Part shown: one piece after another, positions 47,178-56,296 of the stretch
Position numbering within the stretch: the first letter of the stretch is position 1
Layout: every line of letters begins with the position of its first letter
Origin: Aphanothece hegewaldii CCALA 016
Lineage (GTDB): Bacteria > Cyanobacteriota > Cyanobacteriia > Cyanobacteriales > Microcystaceae
Direction of reading: 5' to 3'
Length of the DNA stretch: 64,000 nt
Assembly: GCF_003007785.1 (NCBI RefSeq)
Contig: NZ_PXOH01000015.1
Location: 1-64,000, forward strand
The notes under the pieces: generated by a model
Seen by the model: only the letters and a program-made list of their open reading frames with translations
The model's database searches: none
Told to the model about the DNA's origin: nothing
Position numbers and translations under genes: made by a program

Positions 47178-47205
47178 GACAAACTATATCTATAGATTAA
47201 ATATT

Positions 47206-48072
47206 ATGTCTAACGCTCAACAAGAACAACTACAACCGCCACAACATCAAGAGCATCAACCAGGAATAGAATCTCAGATGACTCCTCAACCTGAGTATAA
47301 CGACGCTCAATATAAAGGCAGTGGTAAACTTAAAGATAAAGTAGCTCTCATTACAGGTGGCGATAGTGGTATTGGCCGAGCCGTTGCGATCGCTTATGCT
47401 AAAGAAGGAGCCAATGTAGCGATCGTTTATCTCGATGAACACGAAGACGCTAAAAAAACAAAACAACTGGTCGAAGAAATTGGCCAACACTGCATAACCC
47501 TAGCGGGTGACATCGGTGATGAACCCTTTTGCCAAAAAGTCGTTGAGCAAACCGTTGATGAATTAGGACGACTAGATATTTTAGTTAATAATGCTGCCGA
47601 ACAACATCCGCAAGAAAGTATTGAAAAAATTAGTGCCGAACAACTCGAACGGACATTCCGGACTAATATTTTTTCGATGTTTTATCTCACCAAGGCGGCT
47701 TTACCCCATCTTCATGAAGGCAGTACAATTATTAATACAACTTCGGTCACAGCCTATAAAGGAAGTCCCGAACTCCTAGATTATTCTTCTACGAAAGGGG
47801 CGATCGTTGCCTTTACCCGCTCTTTATCCCAAGCCTTGGTTAAAAAAGGCATTCGGGTTAATGGCGTGGCTCCTGGTCCCATTTGGACACCACTTATTCC
47901 CTCGACATTCCCTGAAGAAAAAGTCGAAAGTTTTGGCAAACAAGTCCCCATGCAAAGAGCAGGACAACCCGAAGAAGTTGCACCAAGTTACGTGTTTTTA
48001 GCTTCCGATGACTCGTCTTATTTCGCTGGACAAATCCTACACCCAAACGGGGGAAGCGTTGTCAATAGTTAA
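47206..48072 (+). CDS. SDR family oxidoreductase (YhdG/YdaD-like)
   Basis: The protein is a classical short-chain dehydrogenase: NAD(P)-binding TGGDSGIGRAVAIAYAKEGA, NNAAEQ motif, the catalytic Ser in INTTSVTAYKGSP and the YSSTKGA (Tyr-x3-Lys) pair. An acidic, Gln-rich N-terminus (QPPQHQEHQPGIESQM) of about 35 residues is typical of the Bacillus general stress proteins YhdG and YdaD (GSP39). A frame start exists at 47176, but this overlaps the psaE hairpin, so I prefer the ATG at 47206 (MSNAQQEQLQ). The substrate is unknown. Confidence 0.85.
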   Translation: MSNAQQEQLQPPQHQEHQPGIESQMTPQPEYNDAQYKGSGKLKDKVALITGGDSGIGRAVAIAYAKEGANVAIVYLDEHEDAKKTKQLVEEIGQHCITLAGDIGDEPFCQKVVEQTVDELGRLDILVNNAAEQHPQESIEKISAEQLERTFRTNIFSMFYLTKAALPHLHEGSTIINTTSVTAYKGSPELLDYSSTKGAIVAFTRSLSQALVKKGIRVNGVAPGPIWTPLIPSTFPEEKVESFGKQVPMQRAGQPEEVAPSYVFLASDDSSYFAGQILHPNGGSVVNS

Positions 48073-48084
48073 TCATAAATTCTC

Positions 48085-48131
48085 AAAGGCTTGGTTATTT
48101 CTAATTAAGAAAAATTGAAAACCAAGCCTTT
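48085..48131. terminator. Bidirectional terminator
   Basis: AAAGGCTTGGTT (48085-48096) pairs with AACCAAGCCTTT (48120-48131). The arms are flanked by A and T runs so that it can work for both the SDR gene and the convergent phosphatase gene. Confidence 0.8.
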
Positions 48132-48140
48132 AGTATATAT

Positions 48141-48629
48141 TTAATATATATTTTGCTCAAGTTTTTTTTCCACTTCACAAAGCAACCCACGACAAGCATC
48201 TAATAAAAGATCTAAAACGCGCTCAAAGCCTTGAGTTCCACCATAATAAGGATCAGGAACTTCTTTTTGTGAGTGATGAGTTGCATAATCACAGATCATT
48301 TTGACCTTATCTCGATACTTGCCTTGTCGATCTAAAGCTAAAATATTACGATAATTTTCGCGGTCCATCGCCAGAATTAAATCAAATTCTTCAAAATCGG
48401 ACGCTACAAATTGTCTAGCTTTACCAATCATAGGTATACCTCGTCGGACTGCGGCGGAAGTCATGCGATCGTCTGGAGATGAACCAATATGATAACTAGA
48501 GGTGCCAGCCGAATCACAAATAATTTTATGACTCAAATTGGCTTGTTTAATGAGATGATTCATAATATTCTCAGCAGCCGGAGAACGACAAATATTACCC
48601 AGACAGACAAATAACAACTTATAAGGCAT
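48141..48629 (-). CDS. Low-molecular-weight protein-tyrosine phosphatase
   Basis: The 162-residue enzyme begins with the P-loop CLGNICRS (C-x5-R, residues 9-15) that forms the phosphate site, and ends with the general acid loop VPDPYYGG. It should hydrolyse phosphotyrosine, often in control of polysaccharide export. No partner tyrosine kinase is visible nearby. It appears to be a single gene convergent with the SDR gene. Confidence 0.92.
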   Translation of the reverse strand: MPYKLLFVCLGNICRSPAAENIMNHLIKQANLSHKIICDSAGTSSYHIGSSPDDRMTSAAVRRGIPMIGKARQFVASDFEEFDLILAMDRENYRNILALDRQGKYRDKVKMICDYATHHSQKEVPDPYYGGTQGFERVLDLLLDACRGLLCEVEKKLEQNIY

Positions 48630-48781
48630 GAAAGTTATATAAAGTTATATAATTTTAATCCAGTTACCGATTATAGCGAGATTTCCCTAGACACACATAT
48701 CAGGGAGCAATCTAGATTATATATTCGTCATATGATAAGCAGAGGCTTTTAAGCCCTTTGGTGAAATTGAGGAAAGACTAA

Positions 48782-50176
48782 ATGCTAAAATTACCGCGTC
48801 GTCGAATTAACCCATATCGTAACTCCTACTATAGACCCAAAAAAAGCAACCGCAAAATTTCTTTACTTTGGTTAGGTTTAGCCATTCCAGCATCAATTGT
48901 TGTGTTGGAATTAGGAGCGCGTATGTTTTTTGGTTTAAGTGGCAAAAGCGACGATGTAGCGGGAATTTCTCCAGTCAATGAAGCTTATCGCTTAAAGTTT
49001 TTAACCGAGAATCAGCAACCTATCGAAGGATTACCCGATGATGGTAATTTGGTCGTCAAGCGAAGTTCTTCAGTTGGCTATCAACTCCTCAGTAATCAAA
49101 AGACGCAATACTGGAAAATTAATGCACAGGGCTTTCGGGATCAAGATCCTCTACCCTTAGCAAAACCCAAAAATGAAATTAGAGTTTTTGTGCTTGGGGG
49201 ATCAACGGCTTTTGGACAAGGTACACAAAAAAATGAAGATACGATCGCATATCAATTAGAATCTCTACTCAAACAACGGATCGCCAATCAAGAAAAATCA
49301 CCTGAAAAATATCGCCCCGATGTTTTCCCATTTTTCAAACCCGATCGAGAAAAACTTTTTAAACTTCCCGCAAAACTTCGCCCTGGACAATATCGAGTCA
49401 TTAATGCGGCTGTACCTGGTTATAGTTCTGGTAATGAATTAGCTCAACTCGCTTTAGAAATCTTACCTTATCAGCCTGATGTTATTATTATTTTAAATGG
49501 ATATTCAGATTTAATTTTACCGAGTAATCGAGAAAAAACCGATGTACCTCAATTAGATGATTTTCTTGAAAATGCTTCAGTACATTTTCAAACCGCTTTT
49601 AGTTCCTCACTCAAACAATGGTTAGACAAAACTTATTTAGTGAAAACGGTTAACTATTTATTATTCAAACCGCAGCCCTCAATTGCTAATGATAGTTTAG
49701 TATTACCAGTAGAAGGTAAATCTTTAGTGCAACATTTACCCACTAATGAACAAGAATTAAACAAAAGAATTAAACGTTATCAAGATAATCAAAAACAGTT
49801 GATTAATTTGTGTGCTAGGCTAAATATTCCCGTTATTATCGGAATTCAACCAGAAATAACAGGTGTTCCTATTGAAAAACTATCCTCTCAAGAAAGAACT
49901 ATTCGAGATCAATTAGGAACGGATTATCTGACAAAAATGTCTAAATCCTATGAAAAATTAGCTAAGGACGGACAACAACTCTCTAAATTTTACCCAAACA
50001 ATCTTAAAATTCAGAATTTTTATTATTTACCTGCTAAATTCCCTAGTCCAGTTTTTCTCGATGCTATTCATTTAACCAATCAAGCTAATAAAGGAATTGC
50101 TCAACAACTTTATTATACTTTAACCAATTGGGAAAAAATGCAAATTATACCACAATATTTTTATTTAAAAGATTAA
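48782..50176 (+). CDS. SGNH/GDSL-like hydrolase, membrane-anchored
   Basis: The basic N-terminus is followed by a transmembrane helix (residues about 27-47, LLWLGLAIPASIVVLELGA). The extracytoplasmic part has the family's Ser block VFVLGGSTAFGQG near residues 136-148, the DVIIILNGYSDL block, and a C-terminal DAIHLTN with the catalytic Asp and His. SGNH enzymes act as esterases or acyltransferases on polysaccharides, and a role in surface glycan modification is plausible here. No operon partner is apparent. Confidence 0.75.
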   Translation: MLKLPRRRINPYRNSYYRPKKSNRKISLLWLGLAIPASIVVLELGARMFFGLSGKSDDVAGISPVNEAYRLKFLTENQQPIEGLPDDGNLVVKRSSSVGYQLLSNQKTQYWKINAQGFRDQDPLPLAKPKNEIRVFVLGGSTAFGQGTQKNEDTIAYQLESLLKQRIANQEKSPEKYRPDVFPFFKPDREKLFKLPAKLRPGQYRVINAAVPGYSSGNELAQLALEILPYQPDVIIILNGYSDLILPSNREKTDVPQLDDFLENASVHFQTAFSSSLKQWLDKTYLVKTVNYLLFKPQPSIANDSLVLPVEGKSLVQHLPTNEQELNKRIKRYQDNQKQLINLCARLNIPVIIGIQPEITGVPIEKLSSQERTIRDQLGTDYLTKMSKSYEKLAKDGQQLSKFYPNNLKIQNFYYLPAKFPSPVFLDAIHLTNQANKGIAQQLYYTLTNWEKMQIIPQYFYLKD

Positions 50177-50250
50177 ATGTTATTAAATATGCTATGAATA
50201 TTTCCCTTAAAATAATTTAGGGATTTTATTTTTTATCATTGAGCATTAAA

Positions 50251-50312
50251 TAGGGTTTGTAGAACAAACTCCTACGCTCAATATTTAGAGACGCGCCATA
50301 GCACGTCTGTAC
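50251..50312. repeat. Palindromic repeats in the spacer between convergent genes
   Basis: A first imperfect palindrome, TAGGGTTTGTAGAACAAACT, resembles a degenerate member of the GTAGGGG family. A second, GAGACGCGCCATAGCACGTC, is similar to a repeat widespread in cyanobacteria. They fill the spacer between the SGNH gene and the next gene on the opposite strand. Confidence 0.6.
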
Positions 50313-50315
50313 GAT

Positions 50316-51341
50316 TTATTGTTGAGTTTGAGTTGTATTATTTACTCCTGTGCGCCCATCAATAATTAAAGTATTTGGAATCGTTTGAGGTTGCGGTTGT
50401 ATTGCTGGTTGAGATTGTGTTTGTAGTTGGGTTTGAGGTTGTATTGGTAATTGTGTTGCTGGTTGTATAGATGGTTGTGTTGCTGGTTGCGGTGTCATAT
50501 TATTTAATATCTGATTCAGATTTTGTCGGTTTTGAAAGGCTTGTCTTTGAGCTTTCACTTTTTGAACAAAAGGGATGCGTTTGTCTTCTGCTAGGGAGCG
50601 CAATTCTTGTAGAGTTTCTTCACTAATCGTTGTAAAAGTTTCAGGATCATTTGTATTAGTAGGAGCCACTTGAGCAACTGCTGGTGAGGCTTTTGGTGTA
50701 ATCGGTTTTTTAGCTGGTGTTTTGATTAATACGGTTGGGCTTGTTGGTGTTGAAGTTGCTTTAACTTCGACAAACTGCGGCTCAATAGAAGGAGGTAAAA
50801 GGGCGCTTTTTAAATCGGTTTTGGGTTTAACGCTTGTTACCACGCTTTTGCGTTGAGGAATACTAATTTGTTGCGGTTGAATGGTAGGCTGTACAATTGT
50901 ATTAATCACGGGTTGAGCGGGTGGTGTCGCTGTACTGAGAGAATTTGAGGATAAAACTGATAATTTTTTGATAGACGACTCAGCAGAATGATTATTTTTC
51001 GCTGTCTCACTTGTCGTTATCGGCAGCACAGGAGGTTGTGTCGTAGTCGTGTAAGAATCAGCCCATTTCGCCCAACTTAATAGACTATTAGCGAGTAAAA
51101 TCAGCAATATAGAACCAAATCCCCAAGGTGTTAATAAAGATTCGAGCCATAACGGTCTATCGGAGGCATAACTAGAAGAAGGATTTGGTACAAAAGTAGC
51201 ATAAGCCTCGTCATCGTCATAAACGTCTAAATGATTGATCTCTTGCGATTGATGAACAATAGAGATAGAGACAATTTCATCACGAGAATCTGAAGATGTG
51301 CTGTAATGACTCTTATAATCTTCTGGTAAGGAATTACTCAT
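50316..51341 (-). CDS. Single-pass membrane protein with Pro/Gln-rich tail
   Basis: The 341-residue protein has a polar N-terminal third, one transmembrane helix around residues 70-90 (WGFGSILLILLANSLLSWAK) and a long low-complexity region. Within the latter lies a short helical stretch (LQELRSLAEDKRIPFVQKVK). The end has repeated QPATQPSIQPATQLP units. I do not recognise a family. It is a single gene, divergent from the DUF721 gene. It might be a cell-envelope or division accessory protein, but that is unsupported. Confidence 0.6.
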   Translation of the reverse strand: MSNSLPEDYKSHYSTSSDSRDEIVSISIVHQSQEINHLDVYDDDEAYATFVPNPSSSYASDRPLWLESLLTPWGFGSILLILLANSLLSWAKWADSYTTTTQPPVLPITTSETAKNNHSAESSIKKLSVLSSNSLSTATPPAQPVINTIVQPTIQPQQISIPQRKSVVTSVKPKTDLKSALLPPSIEPQFVEVKATSTPTSPTVLIKTPAKKPITPKASPAVAQVAPTNTNDPETFTTISEETLQELRSLAEDKRIPFVQKVKAQRQAFQNRQNLNQILNNMTPQPATQPSIQPATQLPIQPQTQLQTQSQPAIQPQPQTIPNTLIIDGRTGVNNTTQTQQ

Positions 51342-51418
51342 CGCTGGTTGGTTAAATGATTCTTAAAATGGATAGGGATGCTAATTTTATTTTTCCCACA
51401 TAGTTTACATTAATTCCT

Positions 51419-51982
51419 ATGTCCTTCAAATCTGTTGAAGAAATTTTAAATTTCGTTACTTCCTCGCCCGGTTGGGAAACTTATCAACAATATTGTCATC
51501 TTCTTGAGTGTTGGCGAAAGCTCGTAAGTCCCCAAGTTTCTCGTCATACTCGCCCGATTTATATTTCTCGTCAAATTCTTTGGGTGGCTACTTCTAGTGC
51601 AGCTTGGGCGCAGAATATGTCTTTGCAGCGTTATTCCCTACTAAAAAGGCTAAATCCGATGTTGGATGATCCTCTTGAGGATATTCGTTTTTCTTCGGCT
51701 TTGTGGCATAATATTTCGCAAAGTACAGCCGATGAAACAATTAAGGTTACATCATCGCAACAGCATCCAAGTTATGTTCCACCCGATTTAATTAGTAATG
51801 AGAAAGACGCATCGTCAAACAGCGATCGCTCTGTTACTTCTTTTGATTCTTGGATCGAAAAAATGCGTTTAAGAGCGCAAAAATTACCCCCTTGCCCCCT
51901 TTGTCAGTCTCCTACTCCTGTTGGCGAACTTCAACGCTGGAATTGCTGCGGTTTTTGTGCTAATCGTCCCAAACCGTCTTAA
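51419..51982 (+). CDS. DUF721 (DciA-like) protein with C-terminal zinc ribbon
   Basis: Residues about 5-100 match the DUF721 family (LLECWRKLVSPQVSRHTRP, LWVATSSAAWAQNMSLQR). DUF721 includes DciA, the helicase loader used by bacteria without DnaC; cyanobacteria belong to this set. The C-terminal 40 residues hold four cysteines, LPPCPLCQSPTPVGEL and NCCGFC, likely a zinc ribbon. A central linker separates them. It therefore might be the DciA of this organism, with an added metal-binding tail, which is inference. Confidence 0.75.
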   Translation: MSFKSVEEILNFVTSSPGWETYQQYCHLLECWRKLVSPQVSRHTRPIYISRQILWVATSSAAWAQNMSLQRYSLLKRLNPMLDDPLEDIRFSSALWHNISQSTADETIKVTSSQQHPSYVPPDLISNEKDASSNSDRSVTSFDSWIEKMRLRAQKLPPCPLCQSPTPVGELQRWNCCGFCANRPKPS

Positions 51983-52355
51983 TGATTAAATCTGCATAAA
52001 TTTTGCATGAATCCATAATATTTTTAGAAGTGCTTATTACCTCTTTTTTCACCAATTATTACCTTGTTTTTATCTGGTTTCTATTCCTTAAAACCTTGAT
52101 CCCCATATTGTATCTATCAAAAGGAATAACTTTAATAAGTTTCTTTTCATCTCGGAAAATGTAATACTTTAGCCATTATTAAGTTTTGTAATGTAATTAT
52201 TAAAACAATATAAAAGGCAATTTTAAAACGGGGATCACTGAAAACCACAGAGCATGATATTTCTAGCTTGAGATTTTCTCATGATGCAACTTTTGAATTA
52301 ATGGAGAATATAAATAAGGGAAAAATAATTATGAATGCCCTACAAGTAAAACTCC
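51983..52355. other. Intergenic region without recognised feature
   Basis: The 373 AT-rich bases upstream of the four-cysteine protein gene contain scattered short open frames that end quickly. No RNA gene, terminator or repeat was recognised. The last part probably carries the promoter and leader of the downstream gene. Confidence 0.45.
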
Positions 52356-52637
52356 ATGAAAACGGCCAACTTTCTAGCTTCTTCCTGTCGATACTGTCGG
52401 TATTACCAGTCGGAAGGACGTAGAGGAGGGATGTGTCAACAGTTAGGAGTACCCGTACAAGGCCAGTGGAAAGCTTGTTCATTGGCGACTCATCCTTTTA
52501 CTTCTGCATGGGAAAATCTTGAAGATGTTGTCAGATTAGAAAATTCACTAAATTTAAACTGTCCTGAGCAAGCTAATTCTACACCAGTCGTTAAACATCC
52601 GACGATGGCTGAAACGAAACAGGAAGCGACTGTTTAA
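52356..52637 (+). CDS. Small four-cysteine cyanobacterial protein
   Basis: The 93-residue protein has a conserved-looking N-terminal half with CRYCRYYQSEGRRGGMC and a following WKACSLA, giving four cysteines that could bind zinc or an iron-sulfur cluster. The GRRGG-x-C and VPVQGQWKAC elements occur, as I recall, in a cyanobacterial family of unknown function. The C-terminal half is acidic and low in order. Frames starting at the upstream ATG codons (52331, 52335) end early or are out of frame, so 52356 is the start. Confidence 0.7.
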   Translation: MKTANFLASSCRYCRYYQSEGRRGGMCQQLGVPVQGQWKACSLATHPFTSAWENLEDVVRLENSLNLNCPEQANSTPVVKHPTMAETKQEATV

Positions 52638-52712
52638 ATTGAAGCAGTGGAGAACACATTTAATTAAAACAAGCTAATTCATTTTAAAATCAATTCAATT
52701 AAAATTTTTAAC

Positions 52713-52761
52713 AAACTAAATTTAGTTTAAATCGCGCTTTTAAAGGGGAAAGGGGCGATTT
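52713..52761. terminator. Possible terminator between convergent genes
   Basis: AAATCGC (52729-52735) and GCGATTT (52755-52761) can pair across a purine-rich loop, next to the palindrome AAACTAAATTTAGTTT (52713-52728). A short T-run (GTTTTT) follows on the plus strand. The spacer separates the four-cysteine gene from menB. Confidence 0.45.
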
Positions 52762-52768
52762 AACGTTT

Positions 52769-53602
52769 TTAGGGCAACCAAGGATATTGTCGAAAGTTAG
52801 GCGATCGCTTTTCTAAAAAGGCCTGTTTTCCTTCTGCTCCTTCAGAGGTCATATAATAAAGTAGTGTCGCATTCCCGGCTAATTCCTGTAACCCAGCTTG
52901 ACCATCACAATCAGCATTAAACGCAGCTTTTAGACAACGAATAGCTATAGGACTTTTTTCTAAAATTTCTTTAGCCCATTGTACGCCTTCTGCTTCGAGT
53001 TGATCTACAGGGACTACACAGTTAACTAAACCCATCTCTAAAGCTTGAGACGCATCATATTGCCGACAAAGAAACCAAATTTCACGGGCTTTTTTTTGTC
53101 CAACAACGCGAGCTAAATAACTTGCTCCAAATCCACCATCAAAACTACCGACTTTTGGCCCCGTTTGCCCAAAAATCGCATTATCCGCCGCTATTGTCAG
53201 GTCACAGATCAAGTGTAAAACATGACCCCCACCGATCGCATATCCAGAAACCAACGCAATAACTACTTTAGGAACCGATCTCATCAGACGTTGTAAATCT
53301 AAAACATTGAGACGAGGAACCCCATCATCACCAATATAACCCGCTTGACCTCTAATACTTTGGTCGCCTCCCGAACAAAAGGCATATTTTCCATCTGTAT
53401 GAGGGCCTGCACCTGTTAATAAGATAACACCAATGCTTTGATCTTCTCTGGCATCACAAAAAGCATCATACATTTCAAACACGGTTTTAGGGCGAAATGC
53501 GTTGCGCTTGTGGGGACGATTAATGGTAATTTTAGCGATGCCATCCCATTTGTGGTATAGAATATCTTCGTAGGTTTTGGCGATTTGCCATGCAGCTTCC
53601 AT
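52769..53602 (-). CDS. menB: 1,4-dihydroxy-2-naphthoyl-CoA synthase
   Basis: MenB closes the naphthoquinone ring in phylloquinone synthesis, from O-succinylbenzoyl-CoA. The crotonase-fold protein (277 residues) shows [20 protein letters not shown], the MenB-specific [20 protein letters not shown] loop, and [20 protein letters not shown]. The C-terminal block [19 protein letters not shown] is also typical. Phylloquinone is the secondary acceptor of photosystem I, so this fits the cyanobacterial setting. A single gene in this window. Confidence 0.95.
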   Translation of the reverse strand: MEAAWQIAKTYEDILYHKWDGIAKITINRPHKRNAFRPKTVFEMYDAFCDAREDQSIGVILLTGAGPHTDGKYAFCSGGDQSIRGQAGYIGDDGVPRLNVLDLQRLMRSVPKVVIALVSGYAIGGGHVLHLICDLTIAADNAIFGQTGPKVGSFDGGFGASYLARVVGQKKAREIWFLCRQYDASQALEMGLVNCVVPVDQLEAEGVQWAKEILEKSPIAIRCLKAAFNADCDGQAGLQELAGNATLLYYMTSEGAEGKQAFLEKRSPNFRQYPWLP

Positions 53603-53832
53603 AGATAATGATGCGTGACTAGCTTGGGCATTTTTAACCTTATCATGATCGATCGCCTTTGTTCATGAAGAAGCAAACTCTACAGACGTATTTCTCTAGT
53701 TAGAGAAAAAATAAATAGTTTGAGCAATTAAGAAAAACGAAATGTATCCCTAGGAAGTAGAGTGACTCCGCATAAATCAATATAATTCTTTTAAAACTTG
53801 AAAACGTTTAATTTATAAACAAGAGTAACCTT

Positions 53833-54180
53833 ATGTCATCTACTTTTTCTTTTTTTAAACAAATTCTAAGACGGGGAATTTTTGTAGTCGTTTTAGTAAG
53901 CTTAATTAATTTGGCAGGCTGGTTTTTACCGACGATTCAACCAAGTTACGCAGGTGTTTCTAGTCCTGCCGAAGAATTAAAAGATATTAGAAAAGATTTA
54001 GCCGCACAAGATCCAGAAAAGATTTACGAAGAAGCAACAGATCCTAGTGTTGATCCTAAAATGGGAGTCGAAAAAAAATTCGAGGAAAATCTTAAAGAAT
54101 ATAATAAAGAAAACCCCGATCAAGGTGGACTCTTAGGAGGAGCCAAAGAATTGATTAATAAAATTACAGAAGAAAAATAG
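53833..54180 (+). CDS. Small exported protein of unknown function
   Basis: The 115-residue product has a signal peptide (hydrophobic IFVVVLVSLINLAGWFLPTI, likely cleavage after SYA) and a mature part of 70 residues that is very charged: EELKDIRKDLAAQDPEKIYE, then a Lys/Glu/Asn-rich segment. It is comparable in design to the product at 24161. Location in the periplasm or thylakoid lumen is inferred. A clear terminator follows the stop codon. Confidence 0.7.
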   Translation: MSSTFSFFKQILRRGIFVVVLVSLINLAGWFLPTIQPSYAGVSSPAEELKDIRKDLAAQDPEKIYEEATDPSVDPKMGVEKKFEENLKEYNKENPDQGGLLGGAKELINKITEEK

Positions 54181-54216
54181 AATCAATTTCTTTAATATTA
54201 AATAAATGGTTATAGG

Positions 54217-54239
54217 GGCTTGATTTTCAAGCCTTTTTG
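54217..54239 (+). terminator. Rho-independent terminator
   Basis: GGCTTGA (54217-54223), loop TTT and TCAAGCC (54227-54233) are followed by TTTTTG. It lies 37 bases after the stop of the small exported protein gene. Confidence 0.85.
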
Positions 54240-54398
54240 TGTATATATATCTATCATCGGCTCTAAATTGTTGCTTTTGATTATATTTTGTTTTTAGGCT
54301 CATTTGTTTTATCTTTAGACGAAATCTGCCAAACCGATCGTAAGATCGAAGATAAGACGGAATAGACTAGATATAGAGCCAACAACGAGACAACGTGA

Positions 54399-56231
54399 AT
54401 GGATAAACAACCTGTACAGAGTGCAGAACCCAGTCAACAAGCTGCACCGATTAAACTCCCGAAAACCAGCGAATCAGAGAAATTAAAACGAATTCGTCAT
54501 ACGACTTCTCATGTGATGGCGATGGCAGTACAAAAGCTTTTTCCTAAAGCACAGGTTACGATCGGCCCTAGTACAGAAACAGGATTTTATTATGATTTTG
54601 ATGTGGCAGAACCTTTTACAGACAAGGATCTCAAAGATATCAAGAAAGAAATGATTAAGATTATTAATAAAAAACTTCCTGTCATTCGAGAAGAAGTCAC
54701 AAGAGAAGAAGCGGAACAACGTATCAAAAAGATTAACGAACCTTATAAACTAGAAATCTTAGAAGGCATCTCTGAACCGATTACCTTGTATCATTTGGGT
54801 AATGAATGGTGGGATCTCTGTGCGGGGCCACATATCGAGAATACCAGCGAAATTAATCCAAAAGCGATCGAACTTGAAACGGTTGCGGGTGCGTATTGGC
54901 GAGGGGATGAAACCAAAGCACAGTTACAGCGTATCTATGGGACTGCGTGGGAAACGGCCGAACAACTCACAGAATACAAACGCCGAAAAGAAGAAGCATT
55001 AAAACGAGATCATCGTAAACTCGGCAAAGAATTAGGATTATTTGTTTTTTCTGACTTAGTTGGCCCTGGTTTACCCCTGTGGACTCCCAAAGGTACTTTA
55101 ATTCGATCGACTTTAGAAGATTATCTCAAACAAGAACAAGCTAAACGCGGTTATCTTGGAGTTGTTACGCCGCATATTGCCAGAATTGATTTATTTAAAA
55201 CCTCTGGACATTGGCAAAAATATAAAGAGGATATGTTCCCCATGATGGCAGATGATCAAGAGTCTGCCGAAAAAGAATTCGGGTTTGTTCTTAAACCGAT
55301 GAATTGTCCCTTTCATATCCAAATTTATAAGAGTGAACTACGTTCTTATCGAGATTTACCGATGCGGTTAGCCGAGTTTGGTACAGTTTATCGTTATGAA
55401 CAGTCGGGAGAATTAGGCGGTTTGACTCGTGTACGGGGGTTTACGGTTGATGACTCTCACTTGTTTGTTACACCAGAACAGTTAGACGAAGAATTTTTAA
55501 AGGTTGTTGATCTTATTCTGAATGTCTTTAAAAGCTTGCAATTGAAGAATTTTAAAGCGAGACTGTCTTTTAGAGATCCTGCATCCGATAAATACATTGG
55601 TACTGACGATGTTTGGGAAAAATCCCAAGGCGCAATCAGAAAAGCAGTACAAACCTTGGGAATGGACTACTTTGAAGCACCGGGGGAAGCGGCATTTTAT
55701 GGGCCAAAACTCGATTTTATTTTCCAAGATGCGCTAGAACGGGAATGGCAACTCGGAACAGTACAAGTAGACTATAATTTACCGGAACGCTTTGAATTAG
55801 AATACGTGGCTGAAGATGGAACCCGTAAACGTCCTGTAATGATCCACCGTGCGCCCTTTGGTTCGCTTGAGCGTTTAATTGGTATTCTGATTGAGGAGTA
55901 TGTGGGTGATTTTCCCTTATGGTTAGCACCTGTTCAAGTTCGCTTGTTACCTGTGAGTGATCCTCAGTTAGAGTATGTCAAAGATGTTGTTGATAAGATG
56001 CGACTTATGGGAATTCGTGCCGAAGCGGATACCTCCGGGGAAAGATTGGGTAAAATGATTCGTAATGCTGAAACGCAAAAAATCCCTGTAATGGCGGTTG
56101 TTGGTGCGAAAGAAGTGGAATCAAATACTCTCAGTATTCGGACTCGCGCATCGGGTGAATTGGGAGCGATTTCGGTTACTGAAGTAATCGAAAAAGTAAC
56201 AGAAGCGATTACTAATCATACTAACTTTTAG
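54399..56231 (+). CDS. thrS: Threonyl-tRNA synthetase without TGS domain
   Basis: The enzyme charges tRNA-Thr. The N-terminal editing domain is present, with RIRHTTSHVMAMA (His-x3-His) and the LCAGPH (Cys-x3-His) site that removes mischarged serine. The class II catalytic core follows, with zinc ligands in MNCPFH, DDSHLF and IHRAPFGSLERL, and a C-terminal anticodon-binding domain. The protein starts directly before the editing domain, so the TGS domain of the E. coli enzyme is missing; the length of 610 is usual in cyanobacteria. Confidence 0.95.
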   Translation: MDKQPVQSAEPSQQAAPIKLPKTSESEKLKRIRHTTSHVMAMAVQKLFPKAQVTIGPSTETGFYYDFDVAEPFTDKDLKDIKKEMIKIINKKLPVIREEVTREEAEQRIKKINEPYKLEILEGISEPITLYHLGNEWWDLCAGPHIENTSEINPKAIELETVAGAYWRGDETKAQLQRIYGTAWETAEQLTEYKRRKEEALKRDHRKLGKELGLFVFSDLVGPGLPLWTPKGTLIRSTLEDYLKQEQAKRGYLGVVTPHIARIDLFKTSGHWQKYKEDMFPMMADDQESAEKEFGFVLKPMNCPFHIQIYKSELRSYRDLPMRLAEFGTVYRYEQSGELGGLTRVRGFTVDDSHLFVTPEQLDEEFLKVVDLILNVFKSLQLKNFKARLSFRDPASDKYIGTDDVWEKSQGAIRKAVQTLGMDYFEAPGEAAFYGPKLDFIFQDALEREWQLGTVQVDYNLPERFELEYVAEDGTRKRPVMIHRAPFGSLERLIGILIEEYVGDFPLWLAPVQVRLLPVSDPQLEYVKDVVDKMRLMGIRAEADTSGERLGKMIRNAETQKIPVMAVVGAKEVESNTLSIRTRASGELGAISVTEVIEKVTEAITNHTNF

Positions 56232-56236
56232 ATATT

Positions 56237-56267
56237 GGGTGGGCATTGTCCCACTTTTTAGTGTTTT
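56237..56267 (+). terminator. Rho-independent terminator after thrS
   Basis: GTGGG (56239-56243) pairs with CCCAC (56250-56254), followed by TTTTT and a second T-rich stretch. The stem is short, so strength is uncertain. Confidence 0.6.
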
Positions 56268-56296
56268 TTGATAACAGGTAAAAAGGAAAACTCATT

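Noticed and set aside
47176..47205. ATG at 47176 as start of the SDR protein
   Set aside because: It lies in the psaE hairpin with no ribosome binding site, while the ATG at 47206 begins a sequence typical of the family.
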